Source: Flavobacterium amniphilum (GTDB taxonomy: Bacteria > Bacteroidota > Bacteroidia > Flavobacteriales > Flavobacteriaceae). From it: 64,000 nt of DNA. A program made the translations under genes and the position numbers. Below are positions 35,901 to 44,657 of the stretch, piece after piece (the first letter of the stretch is position 1; each line of letters begins with the position of its first letter). The notes under the pieces are model-generated. The model worked only from the letters and a program-made list of their open reading frames with translations. It had not been told where the DNA came from and made no database searches. Location of the stretch: positions 124,001 to 188,000 of the forward strand of contig NZ_JAMLJL010000008.1 of assembly GCF_023634845.1 (NCBI RefSeq), read 5' to 3'.

Positions 35901-36171
35901 TCGGATTGCTGGTGTTTTCCATGCCGGAGTTTGTTTCAAAATACAATTCGAATATGCCCGGATTGCAACTAATGGTAGTTGTTCTGCTTGTGTTGTTGTC
36001 TTTTATTTGATCTTTGCCTACTTCTAAATCTTTTAACTCGTATTGATTACCAAAACGATCGAAAACTTTATCAAAATATCCGTTGGGAGTTAATATTATT
36101 TTGTCTGATGGGATTTGTGCTTTACCAATAACTCCAGTTATTAGTAATAGAAAAATGATTATTTTTTTCAT
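32971..36171 (-). CDS. Secreted zinc-metalloprotease-like protein with T9SS sorting domain
   Basis: 1066 residues: signal peptide (about 1-18), an N-terminal domain with a probable zincin site HEITHVLGF (H232, E233, H236), then FSHFEDLC, YFAMSNKQ and the KPEERNALIDIGY segment that often closes such catalytic domains. The middle holds beta-sandwich, carbohydrate-binding-like regions (about 515-745) and Ig-like repeats with PKD-style text. The last 80 residues are a type A sorting domain (YPNPTNDYITI to NRKIVKN). It should be secreted and surface-anchored or released. It starts three bases after the upstream gene's stop, so they are co-transcribed. The third zinc ligand is not clear. Confidence 0.85.
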   Translation of the reverse strand: MKKIIIFLLLITGVIGKAQIPSDKIILTPNGYFDKVFDRFGNQYELKDLEVGKDQIKDNNTSRTTTISCNPGIFELYFETNSGMENTSNPIHNQRREVLCRVLKDISDFIIDAPIKDPTNTTKVRLWIRNIDNLNAPSNALGTGTSFYTMPYNPVVNFGGIIDGEVYKTIHGGIDSYTSTAVPLIDSDGSTASSGKFYHGMMSINFDSPSWNLNMLSTTETGEYDLYSIILHEITHVLGFNSLIKKNGQSVFGLGYQYYSRYDLHIKDNLNNQYVISNSDSCSSMYNYDYNEGTLTANASNCTTNQTICSNALKFVGTNTIPVYTPNCFEEGSSFSHFEDLCISPPNNGNDTYFAMSNKQNSGNEYTKRFLKPEERNALIDIGYTLNFIYGDENFVLNSYNNYGSNTTGSYTAGVNDGISPTGTFSFIGNTNTQIAITNIILNDHNAASFECLEDVYDTTATFSERTGNASTTINFSSTVSGLHLLRYIPVNLDEKKGNITYIYVYVIENGSCAIPSTCNLVLNGDFEQHNETLVNSMSQFHNTACGWSSTRLYGSNEYFHSDLTTPAPNGVNLNVPCNNLGFETDQRNGRAYAGMYVMTNRSGYSESIRTKLKTPLLPNTKYILNMDISLAESTSNVAVKFQGYLSKTFIFQSGNSYIPISNQSMLKTSPVYSTITNGWHTVSLEFTTDSTGGEEYLYLGVLTNQAGPDINIIPVTPINGCGTIAYLQRQPYYFVDNVSLIPSHGAGLNLPANICANSTLQNLVNYTSSCPSNGIFSGHGITNLGSSFTFDASQAGSGLHQINYTYINSENCLITISDTIYVDPILLPNFTATAPICTGTTLNPLPTTSTNAITGTWSPPLNNTMTTTYTFTPNSGQCATSTSLTITVLNSNDPSCSNNLCVENLTLTNPEPSTNNYAHTYNTSSWIVCNNNYDVNGQNITLNAQTSIDLAPNTYIHGNSTFLARIEDCPENVNKKAIREKDEDNIGSSILIYPNPTNDYITITSEDKYMKNIEIISIDGKSFYSNNNFKDKKQLIDLSKYQNGIYIIRIETEDNKTINRKIVKN

Positions 36172-36174
36172 GTC

Positions 36175-37238
36175 TTATTTTCTAGCACTGTCTTTCTCAA
36201 TCAATTTGCTTACTAAAGCTTTTAATTCTTTGATTTCTTTAGCTTGCTTTTCGTTGATTTTATTTTGTTCGATAACATACAATGTTAGTTCTTCAATTTT
36301 TTCTTGTTGGATTTTAGACATTTCGCCTAATTCAATGCCATTGTTTTTTACTTCTTCAGCACTTGGGACATTGATTAAATGACCTTTTGTAGCAATGTGA
36401 TTTTCTACTTCAGTAAGTGTTGGCAATCTATAGTCTTTCTTGAAAACATAATCAGCCCATGTGCTTTGAAGGGTTACACGGACTTGCTCTGTTAAAATAC
36501 CTCCCTTTACAAAAAGATTGTAATTAGATACATTAACAGTTCCGCTTGTTGAAGGATAATTGCTAAATCCATAGCCAATACCTACTTTGCCATTGAATTT
36601 TAATCTGTCATTCGCGAAATCTCCCCAAATAAGAGAGGTTGATGAATCTGTATTGTCTATCATTAATTTGTCATTACCGGTTTCGCGTGATCCGACATTA
36701 TATCCTATAAAGACATTTCCTGATCCAATTTCTTCACTATCACCGCTTGCATTTGGTCCTGTAAATGCTCCTAGGAAAGTATTTCTACTGCTTCCTGTTG
36801 TTGTGCCTGATCCCATACATGACCCAGCTCCGATGTATACATTTCCGATTCCTGTTGTGTTCATTACTCCAGCAGCCATTCCAATAAATACATTGTTTAA
36901 TCCTGATGTGTTGTTTTGTCCGGCATCTGTCCCTATAAATGAATTAGAAGAGCCTGTGGTGTTTTGTGACCCGGCTCCAGTGCCTATAAAGCTGTTGTTT
37001 GATCCGTTGGTGTTATATATACCGCTTTCATGACCAATAAAAGTATTGCTAACTCCTGATTGATTTGTGGTTTTTCCCGACTGGTATCCGTAAAATGTAT
37101 TCCGTCCGATGCCTGAAGTTGTAGTTCCAGCTTGGGAACCTCCACTAGTGGCTAAGCTGTTTGACTGGACATTTTGTGCATTGCTTAATAATGAATAAAC
37201 GCTAAAAAAAGTAATTAAAAAAAATGTTTTGTTTTCAT
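36175..37238 (-). CDS. Secreted Ser/Gly/Asn-repeat surface protein with coiled-coil end; signal peptide frameshifted
   Basis: The long frame (no stop from about 37236 to 36175) encodes at least nine tandem units of the type NTFIGxxAGxxNTTGSxN, like heads of trimeric surface adhesins, followed by LMIDNTDSSTSLIWGDFAN, an intramolecular domain, and a C-terminal coiled coil (about 65 residues ending KDSARK). The first in-frame ATG is at 36879, well inside the repeats. An ATG at 37238 starts MKTKHFF and then hits TAA because of an 8-base T tract (37224-37217). Nine T would give a perfect signal peptide (MKTKHFFLITFFSVYSLLSNA) joined to the repeats. So this is a frameshift, phase switch or base-call error. 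The protein is probably exported when in frame. Confidence 0.7.
37217..37224 (-). repeat. Homopolymer A8/T8 in the signal-peptide coding region
   Basis: Eight A on the + strand. The gene downstream of it on the minus strand is in frame with its ATG only if the tract has nine. A second run of seven lies at 37204-37210. Confidence 0.8.
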
Positions 37239-37317
37239 GATATCATTTGAGGTTATTTTTATTCAGGATGTTTCAGAGGCAAAAAAAATGTTTGCTATGT
37301 GTTAAGTTTGTTAATGA

Positions 37318-37345
37318 AAAAGCACTAATGATGACTAGTGCTTTT
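37318..37345 (-). terminator. Intrinsic terminator of the 37367-38155 gene
   Basis: Arms AAAAGCACTA/TAGTGCTTTT around an 8- to 9-nt loop with a U tail on the minus strand. Confidence 0.8.
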
Positions 37346-37366
37346 GAAGTTTGCTTTTTGAAAAAG

Positions 37367-38155
37367 CTATTCAATAACAAATTTTCGTGTAGCCGTTTTT
37401 TCTTCTTCAATTATTTTGGCTACATAAACTCCTCTGGACAAACCAGATAGATTAATTGGGCTGTTATTGGTCTTGATTTTTAAAACTATTTTTCCTAAAG
37501 TGTCATACAATTCCACTTGTTTTTCTGAAAAACTGTCAGAAGTAACAAATAATGTGCTTTTAGTAGGATTAGGATAAACTTTAAGGCCTGCTATTGTGTT
37601 TTTATTATTGTTTAGCGCAGATGTACCAGTAAGTTTGATATCGTCAACTCTAAATCCTATGTTAGATACTGGGTTTTCAAAACGAATTCTTAGGTTTTGA
37701 GTTGTTGGAATTGTTCCAGATGGGGTAATGATTTGCCATACTGATGGGCCAGTAGCTCTTGTGTATGTTAGTGGTGTCCAAGTATTACCGTCTTCACTTA
37801 CAGAGATTGTTAATTCGTTTGTAGAAGCAAGTGTGCCTTTGTAATGACCGAAAGACATAGTAATGTTTGAATAATCCATCGTGTTAATTCCTCCTATTAT
37901 AATTTCTTTAGCAGGTGAAGTCCCTCCTAAAAATACACAGCCTCCTCCTGAGGCTCCTTGGTAATCAGAAGGGGTTAAGGTTGTAAGTGTTGCGTTTCCG
38001 TTAAAAGAAATTGGTGCGGTATTGTTTTGGAAGGTATGAGATGATATTTGTGTTGGGCTTGTGACAGGAGTTCCGAAGTTTTCAGAGAAAATTGTTGTTT
38101 GTGAAAATACAGCCGAAGAAACTAAGGCTAAAAAGGTAATGTAAAGGTTTTTCAT
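37367..38155 (-). CDS. T9SS type A sorting domain-containing secreted protein
   Basis: 262 residues. A signal peptide ends near VFS-Q (about 19). The middle 165 residues form a beta-sandwich, jelly-roll-like module (FSENFGTP, FRVDDIKLTG), similar to choice-of-anchor domains. The last 75 residues are a type A sorting domain (GLKVYPNPTKSTLFVTS, VELYDTLGKIVL, NLSGLSRGVYVAKI, TATRKFVIE). The cargo role is unknown. It is near-identical in its tail to the 38235 protein, indicating a shared origin of the tails. A monocistronic unit with its own terminator. Confidence 0.88.
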   Translation of the reverse strand: MKNLYITFLALVSSAVFSQTTIFSENFGTPVTSPTQISSHTFQNNTAPISFNGNATLTTLTPSDYQGASGGGCVFLGGTSPAKEIIIGGINTMDYSNITMSFGHYKGTLASTNELTISVSEDGNTWTPLTYTRATGPSVWQIITPSGTIPTTQNLRIRFENPVSNIGFRVDDIKLTGTSALNNNKNTIAGLKVYPNPTKSTLFVTSDSFSEKQVELYDTLGKIVLKIKTNNSPINLSGLSRGVYVAKIIEEEKTATRKFVIE

Positions 38156-38181
38156 TATTTATTTTTTAGCCGGCAAAAGTA

Positions 38182-38212
38182 TAAAAAAAGCACTGAGAAT
38201 ATCAGTGCTTTT
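38182..38212 (-). terminator. Intrinsic terminator of the lamin-tail protein gene
   Basis: Arms AAAGCACTGA/TCAGTGCTTT with a 5-nt loop, then U run on the minus strand. Confidence 0.88.
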
Positions 38213-38234
38213 TAAGAATTTTATTAAAAAATAG

Positions 38235-39134
38235 TTATTCAATTACGATTTTTCTTGTAGCGGTTTTACCTTCTTCGGTAACTTTTACTACATAAACGCC
38301 ACTTGTTAAACCAGATAGGTTGATCGGAGCGTTAGTAACTTTAGCTTTTAAAGCAACTTTGCCTAAAACATCATAAAGTTCAATTTGTTTTTCTGCGAAA
38401 CTGTCAGAAGAAATATATAAGTTGTTTTTTGCTGGGTTAGGGTATACTTTTAAACCTGAGATACTATTGTCAGGATTGCTTAAAGTACAAGGACTTAAAG
38501 TAGTAGCTGTGTTTCTTGGAGTAGGAGTGGCAACAGTAAAATCTGCTGAATTGCTGTCTGTGTCTATACAGCCTCCGGTGTTTCTTATTGCAGCTGTTGT
38601 ATTGGATAATGCACCAGTAGCACCAGCGCCTTCAAAAGCATTAGCAGATCCATATCCTACCTTGTCTATAATGTTGGCTCCAGATGGGTTTGATGTAGTT
38701 TCTTGTGTTGTGCTATTTACGAGGATTACTTTTCCGTTAGCTGAAGCCATTGCAATTGCTCCAGTTGCAGCACCGTTACTTCCAAGGGTTCCAGGGTTTG
38801 CTCCATTTGCATCAGGTGTTGGTAATGCAGATCCGGTAGCTCCTCCGCCTTGTTGAATAAGAAAATATTGACCAGGTTGTAATGTTACATTAGGAAGAGG
38901 TGTCATGAACCAAAAGTTATTTGGTGCAGCAGCAGGTCCAGCTGTTGATGTGTACTGTACTGACCATCCGTTAAGGCTAACTGCAGCTGTTCCACGATTG
39001 AATAATTCAATAAAATCATTTGTATATGGTGCTCCGGCATTACCACCACCACCGTAAACTTGGCTAATTACAACTTGTGCATTACTTGTTAATGCAGTGG
39101 CTAATAAAGCACCTATAAAGTAAATTTTTTTCAT
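38235..39134 (-). CDS. Lamin tail domain (LTD) T9SS-sorted secreted protein
   Basis: 299 residues: signal peptide (about 1-19, ending in SNA-Q), an LTD domain (VVISQVYGGGGNAGAPYTND, FIELFNRGTAAVSLNGWSVQ and later IDKVGYGSANAFEG) and a type A sorting domain (GLKVYPNPAKNNLYISS to TATRKIVIE). Bacterial LTD domains often occur on secreted nucleases or surface proteins as an accessory; here no enzyme domain is present. Function unknown. Confidence 0.88.
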   Translation of the reverse strand: MKKIYFIGALLATALTSNAQVVISQVYGGGGNAGAPYTNDFIELFNRGTAAVSLNGWSVQYTSTAGPAAAPNNFWFMTPLPNVTLQPGQYFLIQQGGGATGSALPTPDANGANPGTLGSNGAATGAIAMASANGKVILVNSTTQETTSNPSGANIIDKVGYGSANAFEGAGATGALSNTTAAIRNTGGCIDTDSNSADFTVATPTPRNTATTLSPCTLSNPDNSISGLKVYPNPAKNNLYISSDSFAEKQIELYDVLGKVALKAKVTNAPINLSGLTSGVYVVKVTEEGKTATRKIVIE

Positions 39135-39239
39135 TGTTTTTTATTTTTAATTGGACAACAAATATAATAAGTAATTTCTTTAGGAAAAAAGAATTCAATG
39201 TAAATAAAACTTAAAGTTTTATGATTTTTCCAATTTGTT

Positions 39240-39581
39240 TTATTTGATGATTAACTTCCGTGTAGCACGTTGTTCACCTTCTTTGATTTTGATGATGTAA
39301 ACTCCCGGCGTTAGAGAAGAAACGTTTAGTTCCTTACTGGAAATTGTGATTTGCATCACGCGTTTACCTAATACGTCAAAAATTTCGATATCCTTTGGTG
39401 CAGTGGTTTTTGAAGTAATATACACACGGTCATTGACAACCGGATTGGGATATATGTTTAAATTTTCAAAGGGTTGTTCCTGGATTTTTGAATTCACGGC
39501 AGTATCCTTATTTTCCTGGGCGTAAATGCCTGAAGAAAAAAGAAGTAACAAAGATGTAATATAAAAGTATTTTTTTGCCAT
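39240..39581 (-). CDS. Minimal T9SS protein: signal peptide plus sorting domain only
   Basis: 113 residues. After the signal peptide (MAKKYFYITSLLLLFSSGIYA) and about 20 linker residues, the whole remainder is a type A sorting domain (NIYPNPVVNDRVYIT, IEIFDVLGKRVMQ, LTPGVYIIKIKEGEQRATRKLIIK). No cargo domain is present. It could be a decayed cargo protein or a free-standing substrate of the system. Confidence 0.85.
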   Translation of the reverse strand: MAKKYFYITSLLLLFSSGIYAQENKDTAVNSKIQEQPFENLNIYPNPVVNDRVYITSKTTAPKDIEIFDVLGKRVMQITISSKELNVSSLTPGVYIIKIKEGEQRATRKLIIK

Positions 39582-39631
39582 TGAATCAAATTGAATTGTA
39601 AAGATATAAAAAATATTTCAAAAATTATACC

Positions 39632-39660
39632 AAAAAAAATGCTCCATAATTGGAGCATTT
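39632..39660 (-). terminator. Intrinsic terminator of the TBDR-lipoprotein unit
   Basis: Arms AAATGCTCCA/TGGAGCATTT around a TAAT-type loop, U run on the minus strand. Confidence 0.9.
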
Positions 39661-39681
39661 TTTATTGAACTTTTTCAGTGA

Positions 39682-40836
39682 TTATTGTACTAAACTTACA
39701 CCGTCTACAGTACTCCAGGCACCGCCTGTTAAACTTGCACCTGTTGTAGATGTTGTAGTTGTGTATTGTCCTGTTGGGAAAGCAACCGTGAATGATGCTC
39801 CGGCTCCAGTTTGTGGAGTTGATCCGGTAATTTTAACATTAGTCAATTTGATTTTTGAAGCATTCACCTGATTGTTATTTGTTGCTGCATCCTGGATTCT
39901 TACCGCTACTGCATTAGCATCGTTATAACCTTCGATTAAAATGTTGCTGAAATCTCCGTTTCCTTCTTTTTTGAATTGGATTGCATCATATTCAACAGAT
40001 GCATTTTCAGTTAACGTACCTGCCGCTCTTTTTAATGTAATGTTCGTTACTTTTGGCCAGAATGCATTGTTAACTGATTTACATTCAACTTCCATTCCGA
40101 AGTTTCCTGTTCCCGTTTGGTATGCATACCAGTTAGAGTTGTCTTGACCTCTCCATCCGTCTTGCCAGTCGAAAGAATCATCCGTGTTTCCGTAGCAGAT
40201 AATGTTTTTAGCACTTACAGTTCCTCCGTAAAATTCGATTCCGTCATCTGAACCTTTGTAAGCTACTAAGTTTTCTAAAATTGTACCGCTACCTACTGCG
40301 TACATTGAGAACGCGTTTAATTCTTTTGTTCCGTCAGCGATTTTTCTTCCTGCGTATTCCACACGTACATATTTTAATGTTCCGCTGTTATCTGCAGCTA
40401 CAGTTCCGCCGTAAGTTGTGCTTGTTCCGTCTTCAGAAGTAGCAGTAGTTGAAGAAGTTGAAGGAACGATTGGAGCATCTCCGTACATCACAATTCCGCC
40501 CCAAGCTCCAGGAGTTTTAGTAACTGAAGTACAAATGATTGGTTCTGCTGCAGTACCAACCATGATTAGTTTTCCACCTTTTTCAACAGTTAAAGTGATT
40601 AATCCGTTAGCGTCCTGTGCAGTTAAAACCGAACCTGCTTCGATTGTTAATGTAGCTCCTGATTTTACTCTTACAGAACTTGATAAAGTGTAATTTCCTT
40701 TTACATACGTTTTGTTTGTAGTAATATCTCCTGAAATTTCCCCAGTTACCGGTTCAACTGAAGAATCGTCATCACTTGAAGTACAACCTGTAAAAAGTGT
40801 AGCTAAAATTGAAAGACTAAAGATTAATTTTTTCAT
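39682..40836 (-). CDS. Right-handed beta-helix-like lipoprotein downstream of a TonB-dependent receptor
   Basis: 384 residues. A lipoprotein signal ends at Cys18 in LATLFTGC, followed by an acidic SSDDDSS stretch, the type of surface-lipoprotein export signal known in Bacteroidota. The body is repetitive beta strands (VRVKSGATLTIEAGSVLTA, GTLKYVRVEYAG, ISKNIICYGNTDDSFDWQDG), typical of a parallel beta-helix. It is 130 bp downstream of a TonB-dependent receptor, so it may act with it as a surface binding partner. No catalytic motif is seen. Confidence 0.82.
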   Translation of the reverse strand: MKKLIFSLSILATLFTGCTSSDDDSSVEPVTGEISGDITTNKTYVKGNYTLSSSVRVKSGATLTIEAGSVLTAQDANGLITLTVEKGGKLIMVGTAAEPIICTSVTKTPGAWGGIVMYGDAPIVPSTSSTTATSEDGTSTTYGGTVAADNSGTLKYVRVEYAGRKIADGTKELNAFSMYAVGSGTILENLVAYKGSDDGIEFYGGTVSAKNIICYGNTDDSFDWQDGWRGQDNSNWYAYQTGTGNFGMEVECKSVNNAFWPKVTNITLKRAAGTLTENASVEYDAIQFKKEGNGDFSNILIEGYNDANAVAVRIQDAATNNNQVNASKIKLTNVKITGSTPQTGAGASFTVAFPTGQYTTTTSTTGASLTGGAWSTVDGVSLVQ

Positions 40837-40965
40837 GGTGTTGTCTGTTTTAATTTTTCTGATACAAAACTATTACGCTTGTTTTTTTTAATGGTTATCA
40901 GAAAATTATTGAATTGTTATTCTTCTAAATTGTTTTTTAAAGCCAATGTTAAGACTGTTAATTTA

Positions 40966-43791
40966 TTAGAATGTATAACCGATTGTCAATCCGAATCCTG
41001 TTCCTTTTTTGTATTGACGTACCGTTAAATCATTTTCATAGATGGTAACTTTGCTGTCATCACCCATAACTCTTTTGAAATTTGGATTTAAGATGTTGTC
41101 AATCGATAATTTTGCCTCAAGGTTTTTTGATAACTTACTGGTCCATACGAAATCCAGTTTTTGGAATGGTTTTTCGTAAATGTGGTCTAATCCTGAAGTT
41201 CCTACTGCATAAATTCTGTCTCCTGTTACTCCGTATACTAAAGTCATGGTGTTTTTCATGTCTTCATTGAATTCGAATTCATATTTTAAGTCAGAGTTGA
41301 TTACCCAGTCAGCAGCTCCCTGTAGTTTTCTTGTGTCTGAATTCTCTGCAGGGTTGTTGATTTTGTCTACTTTTACTTTGGTCTTCATTAATGAAGTATT
41401 GAACCCGAACGTGAATTTGTCCAAAGCCGGAGCAATACGTTTTAATTGTAACAATAATTCTAATTCAGCTCCGAAAATAGTTGCACTTTTTGAGTTGTCG
41501 AAAGTTGTGATTTGTCCGCCGCTGCTCGCACTTTGAACAAATATTCTCTCAATTGGGTTTTGGATTTGTTTTCCGAATACACCCACAGCAAGCATTTCAC
41601 TTTCTTTTGGGAAGATTTCATATTTCAAATCAAAATTCAGGTTATCAGTGTTTTTCAATGATTTCCAGTTCTGTTCAGCCTGGAATACTGTTCTGGCTAA
41701 TGGGTAGTTACCTAAAACAACTGTACCATCGGCATTTAAGTACTCAATTGGTAATAACTCCGCAGAAGCCGGTCTTGTGATGGTTTTCGAAGCAGCAAAA
41801 CGCAGGTTACTTTTGTCGTTCAGGCTGTATTTTGTGTTAACCGATGGTAAGAAGTCGATTTCATCATCTGTTAATTTTGAGAACGGACTGTTAATTCCGT
41901 ACCCTAAACGTCTGAATTTGATTTCGCGTAATGATTTCTCAATACGGACACCTCCGTTGATTTCCCACTTTTCTCCAAAATTCCAGAATAAATTTGCGTA
42001 ACCAGCCTGTATGTTTTGGTATAATTTCGATTTGTAATCTTCGTTCGAAGTTTCTGTGAAATTAACGTTTCCGTTTTGTACGGCATTTGATACAACGCCT
42101 TCAATGTTGTTTAAGCTCGTTGTGAATTGGGGAAGTGCTGTGGAAATTGGTTTTCCGAATAAGAATCGGTAAGATGAAATTTCCTCATTGCTGAATCCGT
42201 TGTAACCTACAGATAATTTGTTGTCTTTACCGTTTTCGGTAGTGTTCAGTTTTATGTTGTATTCCAGCATTCCAGAGAAAAAGCGGTCACCTGAAATGTC
42301 TAAATGTTGTCTGATTAAGTTGTTTCCACCGAAGTTTGCCGTAATCTGGTCTTCTCCGCTTAATTCTCCCACGATGAATTTTCTGTCCGGTTGTCCGAAT
42401 TTTGTTTTTACATATGAAAATCCGCCTTTTAAAGTATGTTTTTTGTCTTCAGTCAAATCGTAGTTACCAATGATTTGGTTGTTCCAGTATTGTGTTTCTT
42501 CAAACTGATTCAAACGGATGATCATGTTTGGCTTGTTGGCCTGACTGTTTGTGTAACCAAATTGGTCTTCGATTTTAGACGAAGTGGCTCTTAATAAGAA
42601 TGAATTGAATCCAATCCCGAAACGGTTTGTTTTATATTTTACGCTCGCTAATCCAGAAACAGTTGTTTTGAAATCATATGAAGTCGTGAATAAATTGTTG
42701 TCGTAATTTCCCTGTCCGAAGTTGAAAGTACGCTCAACTCCTTTTCTGATTACATAGGCATTGTCCTGATTAACTGAAACAATATAGTTTAGGTTGTTTT
42801 CTCCGACTTTAACTTTGTTGGCATGTAAAAAGCCTAAGCTTGTATTGATCGGACTTGATGATTTGTCTGCATTCCAGTTGCTGTTTTTGCTGTAATCAGC
42901 ATATTGTGACGGAGTCATCACTACTCCTGAAGGTCTGCTTCCGAAATAACCAGGCAATACTTTGTCATCACCGTTTAATCCCAAAAATCCTTGAGTTGTA
43001 TTGGCGTCTTCTGAGATTAAGAAATCTTCACCATTGTTGTTTGTTACATAACTGAAACCAGAAGAGATTTTAGTAATGCTGTTTTTAGGTTGTGAAGTTT
43101 CGATATTGATGGTTGCGCCGGCAAAGTCACCTGAAATATTTGGGTTGAATGTTTTATAAACATTTAAAACACCTACGATATCTGTCGGGAATAAATCAGT
43201 TGGGATGATTTTTTTGAACGGACTATTTGAAGGTGCCTGTAAATCATTTATTAATAAGTTGTTGTAACGATCTTCTAATCCGCGCACGAATAATCCGCGT
43301 CCGTCAACTTTAGCGATACCGGTGATTTTAGTTAATCCTTCCTCTACATCGCTTACACCTTTTCTTGACATTTCCTGTGCACCGATACTTTGTTTGATTT
43401 CAACTGCTTTTTTCTGTTCTAATAATAAAGCGCTTTCTTTTTCGCGGTTTACAGTAGATTTGATTACTACGTCTTCCAAAGTTACACTTCCGGTACCAAT
43501 GGTTTCGTTGATGGTTTTGCTTTCGCCTTGTGTTATGCTGAATTGTACTTCTTTAGATTCGTAACCCAGAAAACTGAAAACCACAGTGTGGCTTCCTGCC
43601 GGAACTTCTAAAGTGTATTTTCCGTCGATATCCGTCGTTGTGCCAATTGATTTACCTTTGATGGAAACATTTGCAAACGGAAGAGGTTCTCCTTTTAAGT
43701 CTTTATCTGATACCACACCAGATATAGTTGTTTTTTGTGCAAAACTTACTAAAGAGAGTAATAAGAACAAAAATGTTAATTTAAGTTTCAT
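40966..43791 (-). CDS. TonB-dependent outer-membrane receptor with CarboxypepD_reg-like domain
   Basis: 941 residues: signal peptide (about 1-18), CarboxypepD_reg-like domain (about 22-105; ISGVVSDKDLKGEPLPFANVSIKG, GIGTTTDIDGKYTL-like), a plug (GLTKITGIAKVDGRGLFVRGLEDRYNNLLIND) and a 22-strand barrel ending in GFGLTIGYTF with a terminal aromatic. It imports an unknown ligand with TonB energy. No SusD partner follows; a beta-helix lipoprotein does. It is divergent from a two-component system, which may control it. Confidence 0.93.
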   Translation of the reverse strand: MKLKLTFLFLLLSLVSFAQKTTISGVVSDKDLKGEPLPFANVSIKGKSIGTTTDIDGKYTLEVPAGSHTVVFSFLGYESKEVQFSITQGESKTINETIGTGSVTLEDVVIKSTVNREKESALLLEQKKAVEIKQSIGAQEMSRKGVSDVEEGLTKITGIAKVDGRGLFVRGLEDRYNNLLINDLQAPSNSPFKKIIPTDLFPTDIVGVLNVYKTFNPNISGDFAGATINIETSQPKNSITKISSGFSYVTNNNGEDFLISEDANTTQGFLGLNGDDKVLPGYFGSRPSGVVMTPSQYADYSKNSNWNADKSSSPINTSLGFLHANKVKVGENNLNYIVSVNQDNAYVIRKGVERTFNFGQGNYDNNLFTTSYDFKTTVSGLASVKYKTNRFGIGFNSFLLRATSSKIEDQFGYTNSQANKPNMIIRLNQFEETQYWNNQIIGNYDLTEDKKHTLKGGFSYVKTKFGQPDRKFIVGELSGEDQITANFGGNNLIRQHLDISGDRFFSGMLEYNIKLNTTENGKDNKLSVGYNGFSNEEISSYRFLFGKPISTALPQFTTSLNNIEGVVSNAVQNGNVNFTETSNEDYKSKLYQNIQAGYANLFWNFGEKWEINGGVRIEKSLREIKFRRLGYGINSPFSKLTDDEIDFLPSVNTKYSLNDKSNLRFAASKTITRPASAELLPIEYLNADGTVVLGNYPLARTVFQAEQNWKSLKNTDNLNFDLKYEIFPKESEMLAVGVFGKQIQNPIERIFVQSASSGGQITTFDNSKSATIFGAELELLLQLKRIAPALDKFTFGFNTSLMKTKVKVDKINNPAENSDTRKLQGAADWVINSDLKYEFEFNEDMKNTMTLVYGVTGDRIYAVGTSGLDHIYEKPFQKLDFVWTSKLSKNLEAKLSIDNILNPNFKRVMGDDSKVTIYENDLTVRQYKKGTGFGLTIGYTF

Positions 43792-43973
43792 TGAGTAGCT
43801 GTGTTTAATTTTGGTGCAAAGGAATGTTAGCTACGTAAAGATTGTGTTAATTGGAAGTTACATTTTGGTTTTCATTATGTTTCCTGAATGTTAAGAGATT
43901 AAATTTGTGTAATCACAATATTTTCTTTCAAATATTACATACTTTTACATCAAATAACAATCAAGCTCTTTGT

Positions 43974-44657
43974 ATGAAAAAGAAGGATATTAAGATTCTT
44001 TTAGTTGATGATGAGGTAGATATCCTGGAAATCGTAGGATACAACTTAACACAAGAAGGTTATCAGATTTTTACGGCTGATAACGGAAAAAAAGCCGTCG
44101 AAAAAGCAAAAAAACATCTTCCCCATTTAATTATTATGGATGTCATGATGCCCGAAATGGACGGAATGGAAGCTTGTGAAAATATCAGAAAAATCCCTGA
44201 ATTAAGCCAAACCATTATTACATTCTTAACGGCACGTAGTGAGGATTATTCGCAGGTTGCCGGATTCGATGCCGGAGCTGATGATTATATTACAAAACCG
44301 ATCAAACCAAAAGTCTTGGTAAGTAAGGTAAAAGCATTGCTTCGCAGACTTAAAGATGAAGAAACGGCAAGTGATAGTCTGAATGTAGGTGGTATCGAAA
44401 TTAACCGCGAAGAATATAAAATACATAAGGACGGGGAGGAAATTATCCTGCCAAGAAAAGAATTTGAACTGTTTTATCTATTGGCTTCGAAACCGGGTAA
44501 AGTCTTCAAAAGAGAAGAAATTCTAGATAAGGTTTGGGGAAATGAAGTGGTTGTGGGTGGTCGTACCATCGATGTGCATATCCGTAAGCTGAGAGAAAAA
44601 ATCGGTGAAGAATTATTCAAAACAATTAAAGGAGTTGGGTATAAATTTGAGTTTTAA
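43974..44657 (+). CDS. OmpR/PhoB-family response regulator
   Basis: 227 residues from ATG 43974; the longer frame begins in the intergenic region at a TTG. The receiver has the acid pair D12-D13, phosphoacceptor D56 in IIMDVMMPEMDG, and the conserved lysine in YITKPIKP. The C-terminus is an OmpR-type winged helix (LPRKEFELFYLLASKPGKVFKREEILDKVWG, RTIDVHIRKLREKI). It is followed by its sensor kinase with overlapping stop and start codons, and is divergent from the TonB receptor gene, a likely target. Confidence 0.95.
   Translation: MKKKDIKILLVDDEVDILEIVGYNLTQEGYQIFTADNGKKAVEKAKKHLPHLIIMDVMMPEMDGMEACENIRKIPELSQTIITFLTARSEDYSQVAGFDAGADDYITKPIKPKVLVSKVKALLRRLKDEETASDSLNVGGIEINREEYKIHKDGEEIILPRKEFELFYLLASKPGKVFKREEILDKVWGNEVVVGGRTIDVHIRKLREKIGEELFKTIKGVGYKFEF

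Noticed and set aside
43792..43973. Pho box from repeated TGTTA words upstream of the response regulator
   Set aside because: Spacing is irregular and the words are common in AT-rich DNA; no clear tandem 11-bp array.
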